Shown piece after piece: positions 38,904 to 47,409 of a stretch of 64,000 nt of DNA. The stretch's first letter is position 1; each line of letters opens with the position of its first letter. A program made the translations under genes and the position numbers. Origin of the DNA: Woronichinia naegeliana WA131. GTDB lineage: Bacteria > Cyanobacteriota > Cyanobacteriia > Cyanobacteriales > Microcystaceae. Location: contig CP073041.1 of the NCBI GenBank assembly GCA_025370055.1, forward strand, positions 4,372,272-4,436,271, given 5' to 3'. Under the pieces are notes generated by a model, which made no database searches, had not been told where the DNA came from, and worked only from the letters and a program-made list of their open reading frames with translations.

Positions 38904-39632
38904 ATGATCTCTTCCGTTTTGAGCCTAAGATTACAACACCTAGAGGCAAACATCAGGAAAATTCTAGAATTGCTTAATCAATATGAGATTGAGTTATTTG
39001 ATAACAATGATCCTGGAGTAAGAAGTAGGTATCGTCGCCGTATAGAAGAGTTAAAACAACAAAAACTGAATTTTGAAAGTGAATTGACAGAATTACAGTC
39101 TCAACTAACTAATGAACAGTTCTTACAAACTCAAACTATTACCAGCCAATTGCAGATTATTGACAATAAAATAGAGATTATTGACAATAAAATAGATTTG
39201 CTTTTAGATAATCAATCTCAACTGAATCAAGTATTATTATCATATTTTGATCAGCAAGAACAAATACTTTTGTTACCCTTTACAGAGAAGCTAGACGAAT
39301 CACAATTATTACAAATAAGCGCATCTTTAGAAGCGGTAGATAAAGACAAATTTTCTAAAGATGATATTGATTCAGTACTGCTTGAAATTAGAAATACACT
39401 AAAGTATATGAACCGTCAAAATCCTCTTTTGCCAGAAAGTAGTAAAGCTCTTTGGGGAATAATTGACGATCCAAAAATCGATGCTAAACATTCTCTTAAA
39501 GTAACCATTCCCATAATTCCTTTTATTCTTAATTATGAGGCAGAATTAGCATTGGGTACTAGTAGCAATCTGAGGGAAATTTGGGAATCAAAGTTTTCCA
39601 AAAAAAATCGCAATAATGAGGCTTATTTATGA
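38904..39632 (+). CDS. Adaptor-domain protein of an ABC-three-component-like system
   Basis: 242 residues. Residues 1-65 (LEANIRKILELLNQYEIELF, NNDPGVRSRYRRRIEELK) form a helical domain that recurs at the start of the next gene and resembles effector-associated/death-like adaptor domains. A coiled-coil stretch follows (IIDNKIEIIDNKIDLLLD). The C-terminus (KHSLKVTIPIIPFILNYEAEL ... LREIWESKF) is a pattern I have seen in cyanobacterial conflict proteins of unknown mechanism. The stop overlaps the next start by four bases (ATGA), so the genes are coupled. It could be the effector or sensor of the system. Confidence 0.55.
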   Translation: MISSVLSLRLQHLEANIRKILELLNQYEIELFDNNDPGVRSRYRRRIEELKQQKLNFESELTELQSQLTNEQFLQTQTITSQLQIIDNKIEIIDNKIDLLLDNQSQLNQVLLSYFDQQEQILLLPFTEKLDESQLLQISASLEAVDKDKFSKDDIDSVLLEIRNTLKYMNRQNPLLPESSKALWGIIDDPKIDAKHSLKVTIPIIPFILNYEAELALGTSSNLREIWESKFSKKNRNNEAYL

Positions 39633-40273
39633 GTTGGCATGAAGAGCGTAGATCTGATATTGAAAGTAATCTGCAAAAAATTCTGGAGTTACTTCGTGAA
39701 TATGAACACAATTTGATTCTTGAGGATGATCCAGGAAAAAGCTCTGCTATACGAGATAAGATTGCTGGTCTTAAAGTAAAAATGAATGAGTGTCAAAATG
39801 ATTTAGATTCATTAGAGAAAACAAAGCAACCAGAGAGAGATTTGGCACTGAAGATGACAAATATTAATTATGATGACATGAATTTTGTAATTGCAGCTTT
39901 ATTAAGACAAAAAATCGACATTATTGACAATCAATCTATTGTCCCCCCGACTAATCCGAAAGAAAAAATGTCAAAAAACGGATTGACATCCAACATAGCG
40001 TTTTTATTACGTTGCGGAATGGCAAGTGCGGGTGAAGTTCGCCATTTAATTGAAAATAATGCGAAAATCAACTTTCCCGATGTACCAGAAAAGTTAAGAG
40101 CGACTCTTAATGCTGAATATATTAGACTACGAAAAGCGGGTATTTATGGTGATGATCTATTTAAACATTTACATGAATTTTCAAGTTGTAAAAGCTCCGA
40201 TGCTAGTTGGCGGGCTGCTGGACTGGCGATTTTATGTTACTTTTTTGAAAGTTGCGATGTATTTGAGCCATGA
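39629..40273 (+). CDS. Adaptor-domain protein with ABC-3C-type C-terminal domain
   Basis: 214 residues. The N-terminus (RRSDIESNLQKILELLREYE, LEDDPGKSSAIRDKIAGLK) repeats the domain of the upstream protein, suggesting a homotypic contact. Residues about 115-214 (SNIAFLLRCGMASAGEVRHL ... RAAGLAILCYFFESCDVFEP) match my recollection of C-terminal domains of ABC-three-component systems. It overlaps the neighbours at both ends by ATGA. The pairing with a DUF2326 ATPase supports a defence role. Confidence 0.6.
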   Translation: MSWHEERRSDIESNLQKILELLREYEHNLILEDDPGKSSAIRDKIAGLKVKMNECQNDLDSLEKTKQPERDLALKMTNINYDDMNFVIAALLRQKIDIIDNQSIVPPTNPKEKMSKNGLTSNIAFLLRCGMASAGEVRHLIENNAKINFPDVPEKLRATLNAEYIRLRKAGIYGDDLFKHLHEFSSCKSSDASWRAAGLAILCYFFESCDVFEP

Positions 40274-40497
40274 TATTACCAACAAAACATATCTCTACTC
40301 GTAATTCGTTGTTGGCTGTTGGTGCTACGATCATAGATAACCTGAATTATCCAAGAACAGTAACATCTCTTTGGAGCGATGTATCTAGCATCCCAGAAGT
40401 TGCTACATTTGAGAGATTTATTTTAGTCCTTGACCTTCTATATATAATTGGAGCAATTGAGATGGAAGAAGGGTTGCTTCGTAAACGAGAAACATGA
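40270..40497 (+). CDS. ABC-three-component middle component (MC6-like)
   Basis: 75 residues starting MILPTKHISTRNSLLAVGA, with FERFILVLDLLYIIGAIEME and GLLRK at the end. This small winged-helix-like protein is the middle component that links the effector/CTD protein to the DUF2326 ATPase. The MC6 label is from motif memory. ATGA overlaps on both sides show tight translational coupling in a four-gene operon. Confidence 0.7.
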   Translation: MILPTKHISTRNSLLAVGATIIDNLNYPRTVTSLWSDVSSIPEVATFERFILVLDLLYIIGAIEMEEGLLRKRET

Positions 40498-42248
40498 TTA
40501 ATTCCGTTTTTGCAAATAAAGACTCATTTAAAACCGTTTATTTTACACCTGGGCTTAACGTAGTTCTTGCGGATAGAACTGAGACTTCTAGTGTAAGAGA
40601 TTCACGTAATGGCGTAGGGAAATCAACTTTAATTGAAATTATTCATTTTTGTTTAGGAGCAAATCCTAATAAAAAGGCAGGGTTTACGGTCTCTTCATTG
40701 AGGGGATGGTCTTTTGGTCTAAATTTGACATTGAGAGATCAAGAAACTGTTGTCGTTAGAGGTATAGATGATCCATCAAAAGTTATCATTCAACGAGGAG
40801 ATGTCAGTGAATGGCCTGTCAGAGCAAGTGTTGAAGATGGAGAAACCATTTTTAGAATTGATGATTGGAAAACTGTTCTTGGTTTTTTAGTGTTTAATCT
40901 TTCAATTAGTGAAGAAAGAAAATTTGTTCCTACGTTTCGTAGTCTGATCTCATATTTTATTCGACCAGGAAAAGATTCTTTTTCCACACCATTTGAATTT
41001 TTTCCAAAGCAATCAGCTTGGATGAAACAAGTTTATAATACTTTTTTGTTAGGATTGGCATGGGAAGATGCTAGGGATTGGCAACAACTTCAAGAAGAAG
41101 AAAAACTTCTTGATAGTCTTAAACAATTAAAAAATAGTAATAATACTGGTGTGGTGACAAGAATTTTCGGTTCTCTTGGTGATTTGGAAGCAACTAAGAT
41201 TAGACTTGAACAAGAACTATCAAGAAAGGGTAATGCACTCGGCAATTTTCGTGTTCATCCCCAATATGAAGAGTTACAACAAGAAGTAAATAAATTAACT
41301 AATCAAATTCACGAAATTACCAACGAAAACTTATTTAATCGTCAACTATTAACTTTCTATAAATCTAGTATTGAACAGGAACAGGAACCGTCGCCTAATG
41401 AGTTAATTCGATTATACGAAAGCGTTGGAATAGAACTTCCTGGTTTAGTAGTTCGTCGCCTTGAAGATGTAAAAATTTTTCATAACCAAATTATTAAAAA
41501 TCGTCGTAAATTTTTATCTAATGAAGTTGATCGTCTTGAACGAACTATTATTGATTTAGATAGGATGATTCATTTTAAAACTAATCAGCGAGCTGATAGA
41601 CTTCAAATATTGCAAACTCATGGAGCTTTAGATGAATATACAAGGCTTCAAGAGTTGTATTTAGAGACTCGCTCTAACCTTAATGATATAAATCGCCGTA
41701 TTGAAGAATTACGGAAAGTAGAAGAAGGAAAAATTGCCTTAAGAATAAAAAAAGAGCTATTAAAGCAGAAAACCCGCCGAGATTATGAAGAGCGTCATGT
41801 TCAAGCAGAACGGGCAATTACTCTATTTAATGAAAACTCACAAGCTCTTTATGATGCACCTGGAACTCTTGCAATTGATCTTGATAGAAATGGCTTTCAA
41901 TTTAAAGTAGATATTCCACGAGGTCAAAGCGAAGGAATTAGCAAAATGAAAATCTTTTGCTATGATCTGATGCTTGCACAGCTTTGGTCACAACGTGTAC
42001 CTTCGCCAAATATTCTTATTCATGATAGTACAATTTTTGATGGAGTTGATGAAAGGCAAATTGCTTTAGCGATTGAATTAGCAGCCAAAGAATCACAAAA
42101 GCTAGGCTTTACCTATATTTGTATGTTTAATTCTGACATGATTCCCAATGGAGAATTTTCACCAGAATTCGATTTTAATTCTTTTGTTAAATGCACATTA
42201 ACTGATAATGACGATGGCAACTTACTTGGCATTAATTTTAGTACATAA
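40494..42248 (+). CDS. DUF2326 SMC/RecN-like ATPase of ABC-three-component system
   Basis: 584 residues. The P-loop SRNGVGKSTLIEII is at residues 38-50. The centre (about 200-420) is a coiled coil typical of Rad50/SMC-type ATPases. The C-terminal part has PRGQSEGISKMKIFCYDLML (signature-like motif) and NILIHDSTIFDGVDERQI (Walker B/D-loop region of DUF2326). Such ATPases sense DNA or invading elements and gate an effector. Last gene of the operon; XisH follows 41 bases later. Intact. Confidence 0.85.
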   Translation: MINSVFANKDSFKTVYFTPGLNVVLADRTETSSVRDSRNGVGKSTLIEIIHFCLGANPNKKAGFTVSSLRGWSFGLNLTLRDQETVVVRGIDDPSKVIIQRGDVSEWPVRASVEDGETIFRIDDWKTVLGFLVFNLSISEERKFVPTFRSLISYFIRPGKDSFSTPFEFFPKQSAWMKQVYNTFLLGLAWEDARDWQQLQEEEKLLDSLKQLKNSNNTGVVTRIFGSLGDLEATKIRLEQELSRKGNALGNFRVHPQYEELQQEVNKLTNQIHEITNENLFNRQLLTFYKSSIEQEQEPSPNELIRLYESVGIELPGLVVRRLEDVKIFHNQIIKNRRKFLSNEVDRLERTIIDLDRMIHFKTNQRADRLQILQTHGALDEYTRLQELYLETRSNLNDINRRIEELRKVEEGKIALRIKKELLKQKTRRDYEERHVQAERAITLFNENSQALYDAPGTLAIDLDRNGFQFKVDIPRGQSEGISKMKIFCYDLMLAQLWSQRVPSPNILIHDSTIFDGVDERQIALAIELAAKESQKLGFTYICMFNSDMIPNGEFSPEFDFNSFVKCTLTDNDDGNLLGINFST

Positions 42249-42289
42249 CCACGACTACAACTATAACTATAAAGATATTAAGCTAAAAA

Positions 42290-42703
42290 ATGGCAAAAGA
42301 TTTATTTCATCAAGCAGTTAAACAAGCCTTAATAAAAGATGGCTGGACAATTACTAACGATCCCTTAACTATTCGGATTGATCGCGTTAAACTTAAAATT
42401 GATTTAGGAGCCGAAAAAGTATTTGCTGCTGAAAAAAATGGACAAAAGATAGCAGTAGAAGTTAAAAGCTTTATCAATCCTTCCACGATTAATGATTTCC
42501 ATAATGCCCTCGGTCAGTTTCTCAATTATCGCCTTGCCTTGCAAATGACAGAATCTGATCGCATTCTTTATTTAGCAGTTCCAATTGATATTTTTAACAC
42601 CTTTTTTCAGGAACGTTTTACCCAAGCGGTCATTGAACAGTATGACTTGAAAATCCTAGCCTACGACCCCAATATAGAGGAGATTATCACATGGAAAAAC
42701 TAG
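42290..42703 (+). CDS. xisH: XisH-family protein
   Basis: 137 residues beginning MAKDLFHQAVKQALIKDGWT. XisH proteins have a PD-(D/E)XK nuclease-like fold; here IDLGAEKVFAAEKNGQKIAVEVKSF gives D, E and ExK. In Anabaena, XisH and XisI are needed for excision of the fdxN element in heterocysts, but the pair is widespread in non-differentiating cyanobacteria with unknown function. It overlaps xisI by 13 bases. No XisF recombinase is nearby. Confidence 0.92.
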   Translation: MAKDLFHQAVKQALIKDGWTITNDPLTIRIDRVKLKIDLGAEKVFAAEKNGQKIAVEVKSFINPSTINDFHNALGQFLNYRLALQMTESDRILYLAVPIDIFNTFFQERFTQAVIEQYDLKILAYDPNIEEIITWKN

Positions 42704-43020
42704 CTAAATATCGCCAAATTGTACGCGAATTACTCTCTGCCCATGCCACTACCAATGAACCCAATATTGAATGTCAACTCATTTTTGATACCGAACACGA
42801 TCACTATCAACTTCTCGATCTAGGTTGGCAAGAATTAAATCGCATTTACGCTTGCTATATTCACCTGGATATTAAAGACGAAAAAATCTGGATTCAACAC
42901 AACATGACAGAAGCCGATCTCGGTCAAGAATTAGTCGAAAAAGGGGTTCCTCCCACCGATATTATTTTAGGGTTGCATCCTCCCTATAAACGACCTTATA
43001 CTAATTACGGTGTTGCCTAA
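42691..43020 (+). CDS. xisI: XisI-family protein
   Basis: 109 residues: MEKLAKYRQIVRELLSAHA, ECQLIFDTEHDHYQLLDLGW, RIYACYIHLDIKDEKIWIQH, GLHPPYKRPYTNYGVA. This is the standard XisI fold and length, translated from a start inside xisH. The two probably form a complex. They may be a toxin-antitoxin-like or nuclease/regulator pair outside heterocyst formers; that is inference. Confidence 0.92.
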   Translation: MEKLAKYRQIVRELLSAHATTNEPNIECQLIFDTEHDHYQLLDLGWQELNRIYACYIHLDIKDEKIWIQHNMTEADLGQELVEKGVPPTDIILGLHPPYKRPYTNYGVA

Positions 43021-43100
43021 AATCAAGATTTTAGAAATGACCCAAAGTAAGACCGTATATTTTAGTTATCATTAAGAAGCAACGTCACAATCAAACTCCT

Positions 43101-43391
43101 ATGAAAACAACCCTTAACCTCAATCAAACCTTTGAACAACTTTGTGAACAGGCGATCGCTACTCGACAACCCGTAGAAATTCAACAGGAAGGGCGCGAAA
43201 GTGTTTCTCTGATCCCTACCGCCGAACTTAATAGCCTCCTAGAAACTGCCTATTTGTTCAGTTCTCAGGAAAATGCCGATCGCCTTCTCGATTCCCTTAA
43301 ACGAGCCAAAGCCAGAAGCAATCAACCCCAAACCTTAGAAACCCTACGCCAGGAGTTCGGACTTGACGAAACCGAAAAAATCCCCGCTTAA
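43101..43391 (+). CDS. Phd/YefM-like antitoxin
   Basis: 96 residues. The N-terminus (LNLNQTFEQLCEQAIATRQP, EGRESVSLIPTAELNSLLET) is the DNA-binding Phd/YefM fold and the C-terminal half (SSQENADRLLDSLKRAKA) the toxin-binding region. The toxin frame begins inside its 3' end. YefM-type antitoxins repress their own operon. Confidence 0.85.
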   Translation: MKTTLNLNQTFEQLCEQAIATRQPVEIQQEGRESVSLIPTAELNSLLETAYLFSSQENADRLLDSLKRAKARSNQPQTLETLRQEFGLDETEKIPA

Positions 43392-43665
43392 ACCAGAACG
43401 TGAACTGGTCTTTGATATAAATTTTTTAGTTGACCTCAAATACTGGGTAGAAACTGATAGAAAAATCGCCCTACGATTGCTAACTTTAGTGGAAGAAATT
43501 CGACGAAATCCCTTTGAAGGAATCGGTAAACCTGAACCCTTAAAATATCGAGATGCTAATGTTTGGTCACGTCGTCTAACCCAGACAGATCGAGTTGTGT
43601 ATGTTGTTAGTCATGATCGTATTGAATTCTTGCAAGGTCGCTTTCATTACCATGATCAAAACTAA
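43363..43665 (+). CDS. YoeB/Txe-family mRNA interferase toxin
   Basis: About 100 residues from a TTG at 43363; no ATG is available upstream of the conserved part. LVFDINFLVDLKYWVETDRK, RNPFEGIGKPEPLKY, WSRRLTQTDRVVYVV and FLQGRFHYHD are YoeB signatures, including the catalytic Glu, Arg and C-terminal His-Tyr-His. YoeB cleaves mRNA at the ribosome. It overlaps its antitoxin gene by 29 bases. The N-terminal extension of about a dozen residues is unusual and depends on the TTG start. Confidence 0.85.
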   Translation: MTKPKKSPLKPERELVFDINFLVDLKYWVETDRKIALRLLTLVEEIRRNPFEGIGKPEPLKYRDANVWSRRLTQTDRVVYVVSHDRIEFLQGRFHYHDQN

Positions 43666-43810
43666 CGGGTGACATCTCAATCCTCATGTGTTCTTTATAA
43701 TAGTAGCCCTTGGCCTGTTTATAAATTGGATCATTTAACTGGTTAATATATTCATCCCAGGTCGCCAAAACCCAAGAATCTGTGCGGGGTTTAACTTGTA
43801 AAGTGGTCAT
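43607..43810 (-). pseudogene. Uma2-family N-terminal fragment
   Basis: ATG 43810 begins MTTLQVKPRTDSWVLATWDE, and YKQAKGYYYKEHMRIEMSPV matches the start of one Uma2 subfamily. Homology stops near 43660, where the frame runs antisense through the 3' end of the toxin gene. The remaining 120 residues are missing. Confidence 0.7.
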
Positions 43811-43813
43811 TCC

Positions 43814-43912
43814 TTAATCCTCCTGCAAAAATGATAAATTTTGTTGTCTAGCAAAATTAATAAATCTCTCAATGGGTAATCCGTCCCTTTTATTAGCATG
43901 ATCTTTCCGCAT
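43814..43912 (-). pseudogene. Short protein remnant upstream of Uma2 fragment
   Basis: 32 codons (MRKDHANKRDGLPIERFINF...) end at TAA 43816-43814, four bases before the Uma2 start; readable text continues upstream (HKPKQLVF) to about 43935. It may be the tail of a small gene that once formed an operon with Uma2. Family unknown. Confidence 0.4.
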
Positions 43913-44071
43913 AAAAACCAACTGCTTGGGTTTGTGCAAATTGCTGCTTGAGTTACGCTAGGGCCATTTCAGGTTTACCATACTGGATAGAAGCATTGCT
44001 GATCGTGGAAGCAAAACTGCCGCGAGGACAAGGTTTTCAACAATTAACCCTTATTCTCTCAATATTTGTTC

Positions 44072-44494
44072 ATGTTAGCCCAACACCAAAAAACCTTAGC
44101 CCTCCATTGTCAAGGAAAAACCCTGATGGATATTACGGCTAAAGTACAGGAAATCGTCAAAGAGTCTGGTATTCAAACGGGGCTTTGTAGCTTATTTGTT
44201 CGTCACACTTCCGCCTCTCTAATTATTCAGGAAAATGCCGATCCCGATGTGTTAGCCGATCTGGCCACCTTTTTTGCCCAACTCGTACCGGAAGATGCCC
44301 GTCGCTATCGTCATAGTACAGAAGGGACAGATGATATGCCAGCCCACATTCGCACCGCCTTAACTAAAACATCAGAACAAATCCCGATCGCCAAAGGACG
44401 TTTAGTATTAGGAACCTGGCAAGGAATTTATCTCTGGGAACACCGCCAAACCTCCCGTTATCGAGAAATTGTTGTTCATATTAGCGGAGTCTAA
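44072..44494 (+). CDS. YjbQ/UPF0047 family protein
   Basis: About 140 residues. The motifs LCSLFVRHTSASLIIQENAD and PAHIRTALTKTSEQIPIAKG, then LGTWQGIYLWEHR, identify YjbQ (UPF0047), a trimeric protein reported to have weak thiamine-phosphate synthase activity in E. coli. I take the ATG at 44072 rather than the TTG at 44066. Its true role in cyanobacteria is unclear. It precedes hisC by 49 bases on the same strand. Confidence 0.9.
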   Translation: MLAQHQKTLALHCQGKTLMDITAKVQEIVKESGIQTGLCSLFVRHTSASLIIQENADPDVLADLATFFAQLVPEDARRYRHSTEGTDDMPAHIRTALTKTSEQIPIAKGRLVLGTWQGIYLWEHRQTSRYREIVVHISGV

Positions 44495-44543
44495 ATTCTC
44501 GACAAAAACGTTATACTGATTAACTCAAGATTTTTAGATTTTT

Positions 44544-45608
44544 ATGCCAACAATTCGAGATTCGGTTCGTCAAACCCCTGGCTACGTTCCTGGAGAACAA
44601 CCCCAAACAACGGATTACGTTAAACTTAATACAAACGAAAATCCCTATCCACCACCAGCCAATATTTTTGATAGTTTATCGGCCGAATTAGCAAAAGTTC
44701 GGCTTTATCCTGATCCAGTTTCTACACAACTAAGACAAGCTGCTGCCCAGGTTTTTCAGGTGTCTCCCACCCAAATTTTAGCGGGAAATGGCTCTGATGA
44801 TATTCTGAATATTGCCCTCAGAACCTTTGTTGATCCAGGTGAAACCGTTGCTTTTTTAGATTTAACCTATTCTCTCTACGAAACGATCGCCGCAGTGCAT
44901 GGAGCCGTAATTGAGAAGATCCCGCTTAATGATCAATTTGAGTTAACTGGCCCTGTGATTTGTCCCCAAGCAAAAATAATTTTTCTAGCTTCTCCTAATG
45001 CCCCAGTCGGAAAACATTTAAACAGAGAATTTTTACGTCAAACTTGCGCCCAAGCATTAGGCATAGTTTTAATTGATGAGGCTTATATTGACTTTTCTGA
45101 TCAGGATCACTGGGATTTTATCCAGGAATTTAATAATGTCATTTTATCCCGTACTCTTTCTAAAAGTTATAGTTTAGCGGGAATGCGGGTCGGTTTTGGT
45201 ATTAGTTCCCCAGAAATCATTCAAGAGATGGATAAGGTGCGAGATTCCTATAATTTGGATCGACTAGCCCAATGTTTAGGAACAGCCGCTTTAGCAGCCA
45301 CCGAAGACTTTAAACCGATCTGGCAACAAATTCGTCAAACTCGTCAACGCTTAACCCTTGCCTTAGAAAAATTAGACTTTAAGGTGTTACCATCCGATGC
45401 TAATTTTGTCCTCGCCTCTCCCCAATGGATAGGGGCCTTTGATCTTTATCAGCAATTGAAAGCCCAAAAGGTATTAGTCCGTTATTTTAAGCATCCTCGT
45501 ATTTTGGATTATGTACGTATTTCGATCGGAACTGAGTCCGAAACTGACCAATTATTAACGGCGATCGCTGCCATTCAACAGGATTATCTTAACTCATCAA
45601 AAGGCTGA
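44544..45608 (+). CDS. hisC: Histidinol-phosphate aminotransferase
   Basis: 354 residues, PLP fold type I. It converts imidazole-acetol phosphate and glutamate to histidinol phosphate. The N-terminus YVKLNTNENPYPPP, the NGSDDIL helix, ASPNAPVGKH, IDEAYIDFSD and SRTLSKSYSLAGMRVGFG (PLP lysine) are diagnostic. The gene is complete and followed five bases later by a likely histidinol-phosphatase, so the two consecutive steps of histidine synthesis are adjacent. Confidence 0.93.
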   Translation: MPTIRDSVRQTPGYVPGEQPQTTDYVKLNTNENPYPPPANIFDSLSAELAKVRLYPDPVSTQLRQAAAQVFQVSPTQILAGNGSDDILNIALRTFVDPGETVAFLDLTYSLYETIAAVHGAVIEKIPLNDQFELTGPVICPQAKIIFLASPNAPVGKHLNREFLRQTCAQALGIVLIDEAYIDFSDQDHWDFIQEFNNVILSRTLSKSYSLAGMRVGFGISSPEIIQEMDKVRDSYNLDRLAQCLGTAALAATEDFKPIWQQIRQTRQRLTLALEKLDFKVLPSDANFVLASPQWIGAFDLYQQLKAQKVLVRYFKHPRILDYVRISIGTESETDQLLTAIAAIQQDYLNSSKG

Positions 45609-45613
45609 TATTA

Positions 45614-46462
45614 ATGTCAAGCTTAATTAATTACTCTGTGCAAAAACGTTTAGAATTAGCTCATATTTTGGCTGATTTATCCGGTGAAATCATTCGTCAT
45701 TATTTTCGGCGATCGCATCTGCAAGCGGAGACTAAATTGGGCGAAAGTTCTGCCATTGTCACCATTGCCGATCAGGAAGCAGAACAAGTGATGGTGGATC
45801 GTTTATTACAGGATTTTCCTGACGATGGTGTCATTCGAGAGGAAGGAGAAAACAAAACTTCCCAAAGTGGTTATTCCTGGGTAATCGATCCCATTGATGG
45901 CACATCTGCTTTTGTCAAAGGCTTACCGATTTTTGGCACATTAATTGGGCTAATTGATCACCAAAATAATCCTCTCTTGGGAATTGCCAATCAACCGATT
46001 ACACTGGAACGTTGGCAAGGAATACACGGTGCAAAAAGTCTGTTTCAGAATCAATGTCTAGAGAATCATTACGCTCAGGAAAGTCACTGGTCTTTAGCAG
46101 AAGCTTGTCTCGCCTCAACGACACCCTTAATGTTTATCACCTCTCGTCAACAAAGAATCGCTAATCAACTTCAGCAAATCTGTAAACGTACCGCTTTTGG
46201 AGGAGATTGTTATAATTATTTATCGCTGGCGGCGGGCTGGACAGCAATGCCTTTAATTATCTTAGAATCGGACATGAAATACTATGATTTTTGTGCCTTG
46301 ATTCCGATTATTGAAGGCAGTGGTGCTATCATTAGTGATTGGCAAGGTCAACCCTTAAATCCACAATCTACCGAAGTTTTAGCCACCGCCAATGCTCATT
46401 TACATCAAGCTGTTTTAGCGGTGATTAAAAAGGCTGAAAGTCATAATTATGATTCCGCCTAA
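45614..46462 (+). CDS. hisN: Inositol-monophosphatase-family histidinol-phosphatase
   Basis: 282 residues. The metal-binding motif VTIADQEAE...IREEGE, SWVIDPIDGTSAFVKGLPIF and the C-terminal motif SDMKYYDFCALIPIIEGSGA fit the IMPase superfamily. The close coupling to hisC supports the HisN-type histidinol-phosphatase role (histidinol phosphate to histidinol) known in actinobacteria, plants and cyanobacteria, over inositol or fructose bisphosphatase. Start chosen at ATG 45614. The symbol is a context-based inference. Confidence 0.8.
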   Translation: MSSLINYSVQKRLELAHILADLSGEIIRHYFRRSHLQAETKLGESSAIVTIADQEAEQVMVDRLLQDFPDDGVIREEGENKTSQSGYSWVIDPIDGTSAFVKGLPIFGTLIGLIDHQNNPLLGIANQPITLERWQGIHGAKSLFQNQCLENHYAQESHWSLAEACLASTTPLMFITSRQQRIANQLQQICKRTAFGGDCYNYLSLAAGWTAMPLIILESDMKYYDFCALIPIIEGSGAIISDWQGQPLNPQSTEVLATANAHLHQAVLAVIKKAESHNYDSA

Positions 46463-46587
46463 GTTGCTTGCTAGGGGGAAATTTGTTAGCTTGCCAAAAG
46501 AAAAGCTAGGGGTGGAATCAAGCAGCCGATTATCCCTAGCCTTCTATCTACAATCTGGTGAATTTCTTGGAATTCAGGAAACAGAGC

Positions 46588-47034
46588 CTAACTCGCTTTT
46601 GGGACTAAATTGAGGAAAGCATCAAAATCTTTCAGAGCTTCTTTGTATTGGATTGCCGCCTGAGCAACTAAACGTTCTTTTGCCGTCGCATCTAATCGTT
46701 CTAGGTGACTAAAGACCTCACGGGCTAATTCCGTCGCCGCATCCTGATCCTTGGGTAAGAGAGAACGCGAGAAGCCCAACATATCGGCTCGCAGATGACC
46801 CAGGGGGCCATGCAGGAGAGTGATGGTATCTACCCAATTCTGCTCAGAAAGTAAGGTTCCGAGGGTTGTCATTTGTTCCCGTGCTGCTTCAATCGGTTGA
46901 ACATAGACCTGAAGTTGGGCAATTTTCTCAGGGGAATAGGTGGTAGGAATTTCTACCTGGGGGCCACTACAGCTAACCAAGAGGGTGGTGGCGAGAACAA
47001 GTATTAAAGAAAGAAGAGAACGAAAAAATTTCAT
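46588..47034 (-). CDS. psbQ: Photosystem II lipoprotein PsbQ (CyanoQ)
   Basis: 148 residues. The signal peptide MKFFRSLLSLILVLATTLL ends in a lipobox (LVSC), so the mature protein is lipid-anchored in the thylakoid lumen. The mature part is an all-helical bundle (EKIAQLQVYVQPIEAAREQM, LGHLRADMLGFSRSLLPKDQ, KEALKDFDAFLNLVP) characteristic of CyanoQ. It stabilises the oxygen-evolving side of PSII. Convergent with hisN. Confidence 0.92.
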   Translation of the reverse strand: MKFFRSLLSLILVLATTLLVSCSGPQVEIPTTYSPEKIAQLQVYVQPIEAAREQMTTLGTLLSEQNWVDTITLLHGPLGHLRADMLGFSRSLLPKDQDAATELAREVFSHLERLDATAKERLVAQAAIQYKEALKDFDAFLNLVPKAS

Positions 47035-47409
47035 GGTAGTGGTTTAAGAACTGTAATCAGGATAGAAGAAAGTTTGTCTCTTGGAATCTCAAGACGTGCT
47101 TCTTTCATAGTATCTGTGACAGGTTCCCAACTGGCAACTACTTTGAGATTTGGCTCTCTCTAGGGAGAATCGGCGATCGCGATTTAAATAATTGCCTTTA
47201 TTTTGGTTTAGATGATTTCTGTGAAATAGAGTACCTAAGACAGAAAAAGATAGAGTCTTTGGTAACTTGATCGGGGCTAATGTAACCGCACTGCGCACCG
47301 CCCTCGATCACCATATTACAAACGGTCATGTGTTCTTCTCTAAAAGCTTTTATAATAAGGGGCTTAAGCCCCTTGCCTGTGTGCGTTCAGATGACGAACA
47401 TTCTTAAAT
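47035..47409. other. Intergenic between psbQ and carboxynorspermidine synthase
   Basis: About 375 bases with no gene I can defend; a 69-codon open frame at 47089-47298 has random-looking composition. It contains the psbQ promoter and the terminator at 47357-47374. Confidence 0.4.
47357..47374 (-). terminator. Terminator hairpin downstream of carboxynorspermidine synthase
   Basis: AAGGGGCTTAAGCCCCTT is a perfect inverted repeat, 35 bases after the stop of the minus-strand gene, followed on that strand by ATTATAAAAGCTTTT. The T content is moderate, so the call is tentative. Confidence 0.45.

Noticed and set aside
42290-43020. XisH/XisI as evidence for a heterocyst-forming host
   Set aside because: The pair is common in unicellular cyanobacteria and no excision element or XisF is nearby.
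47089-47298. 69-codon minus-strand frame upstream of psbQ
   Set aside because: Random composition and overlap with the probable psbQ promoter.
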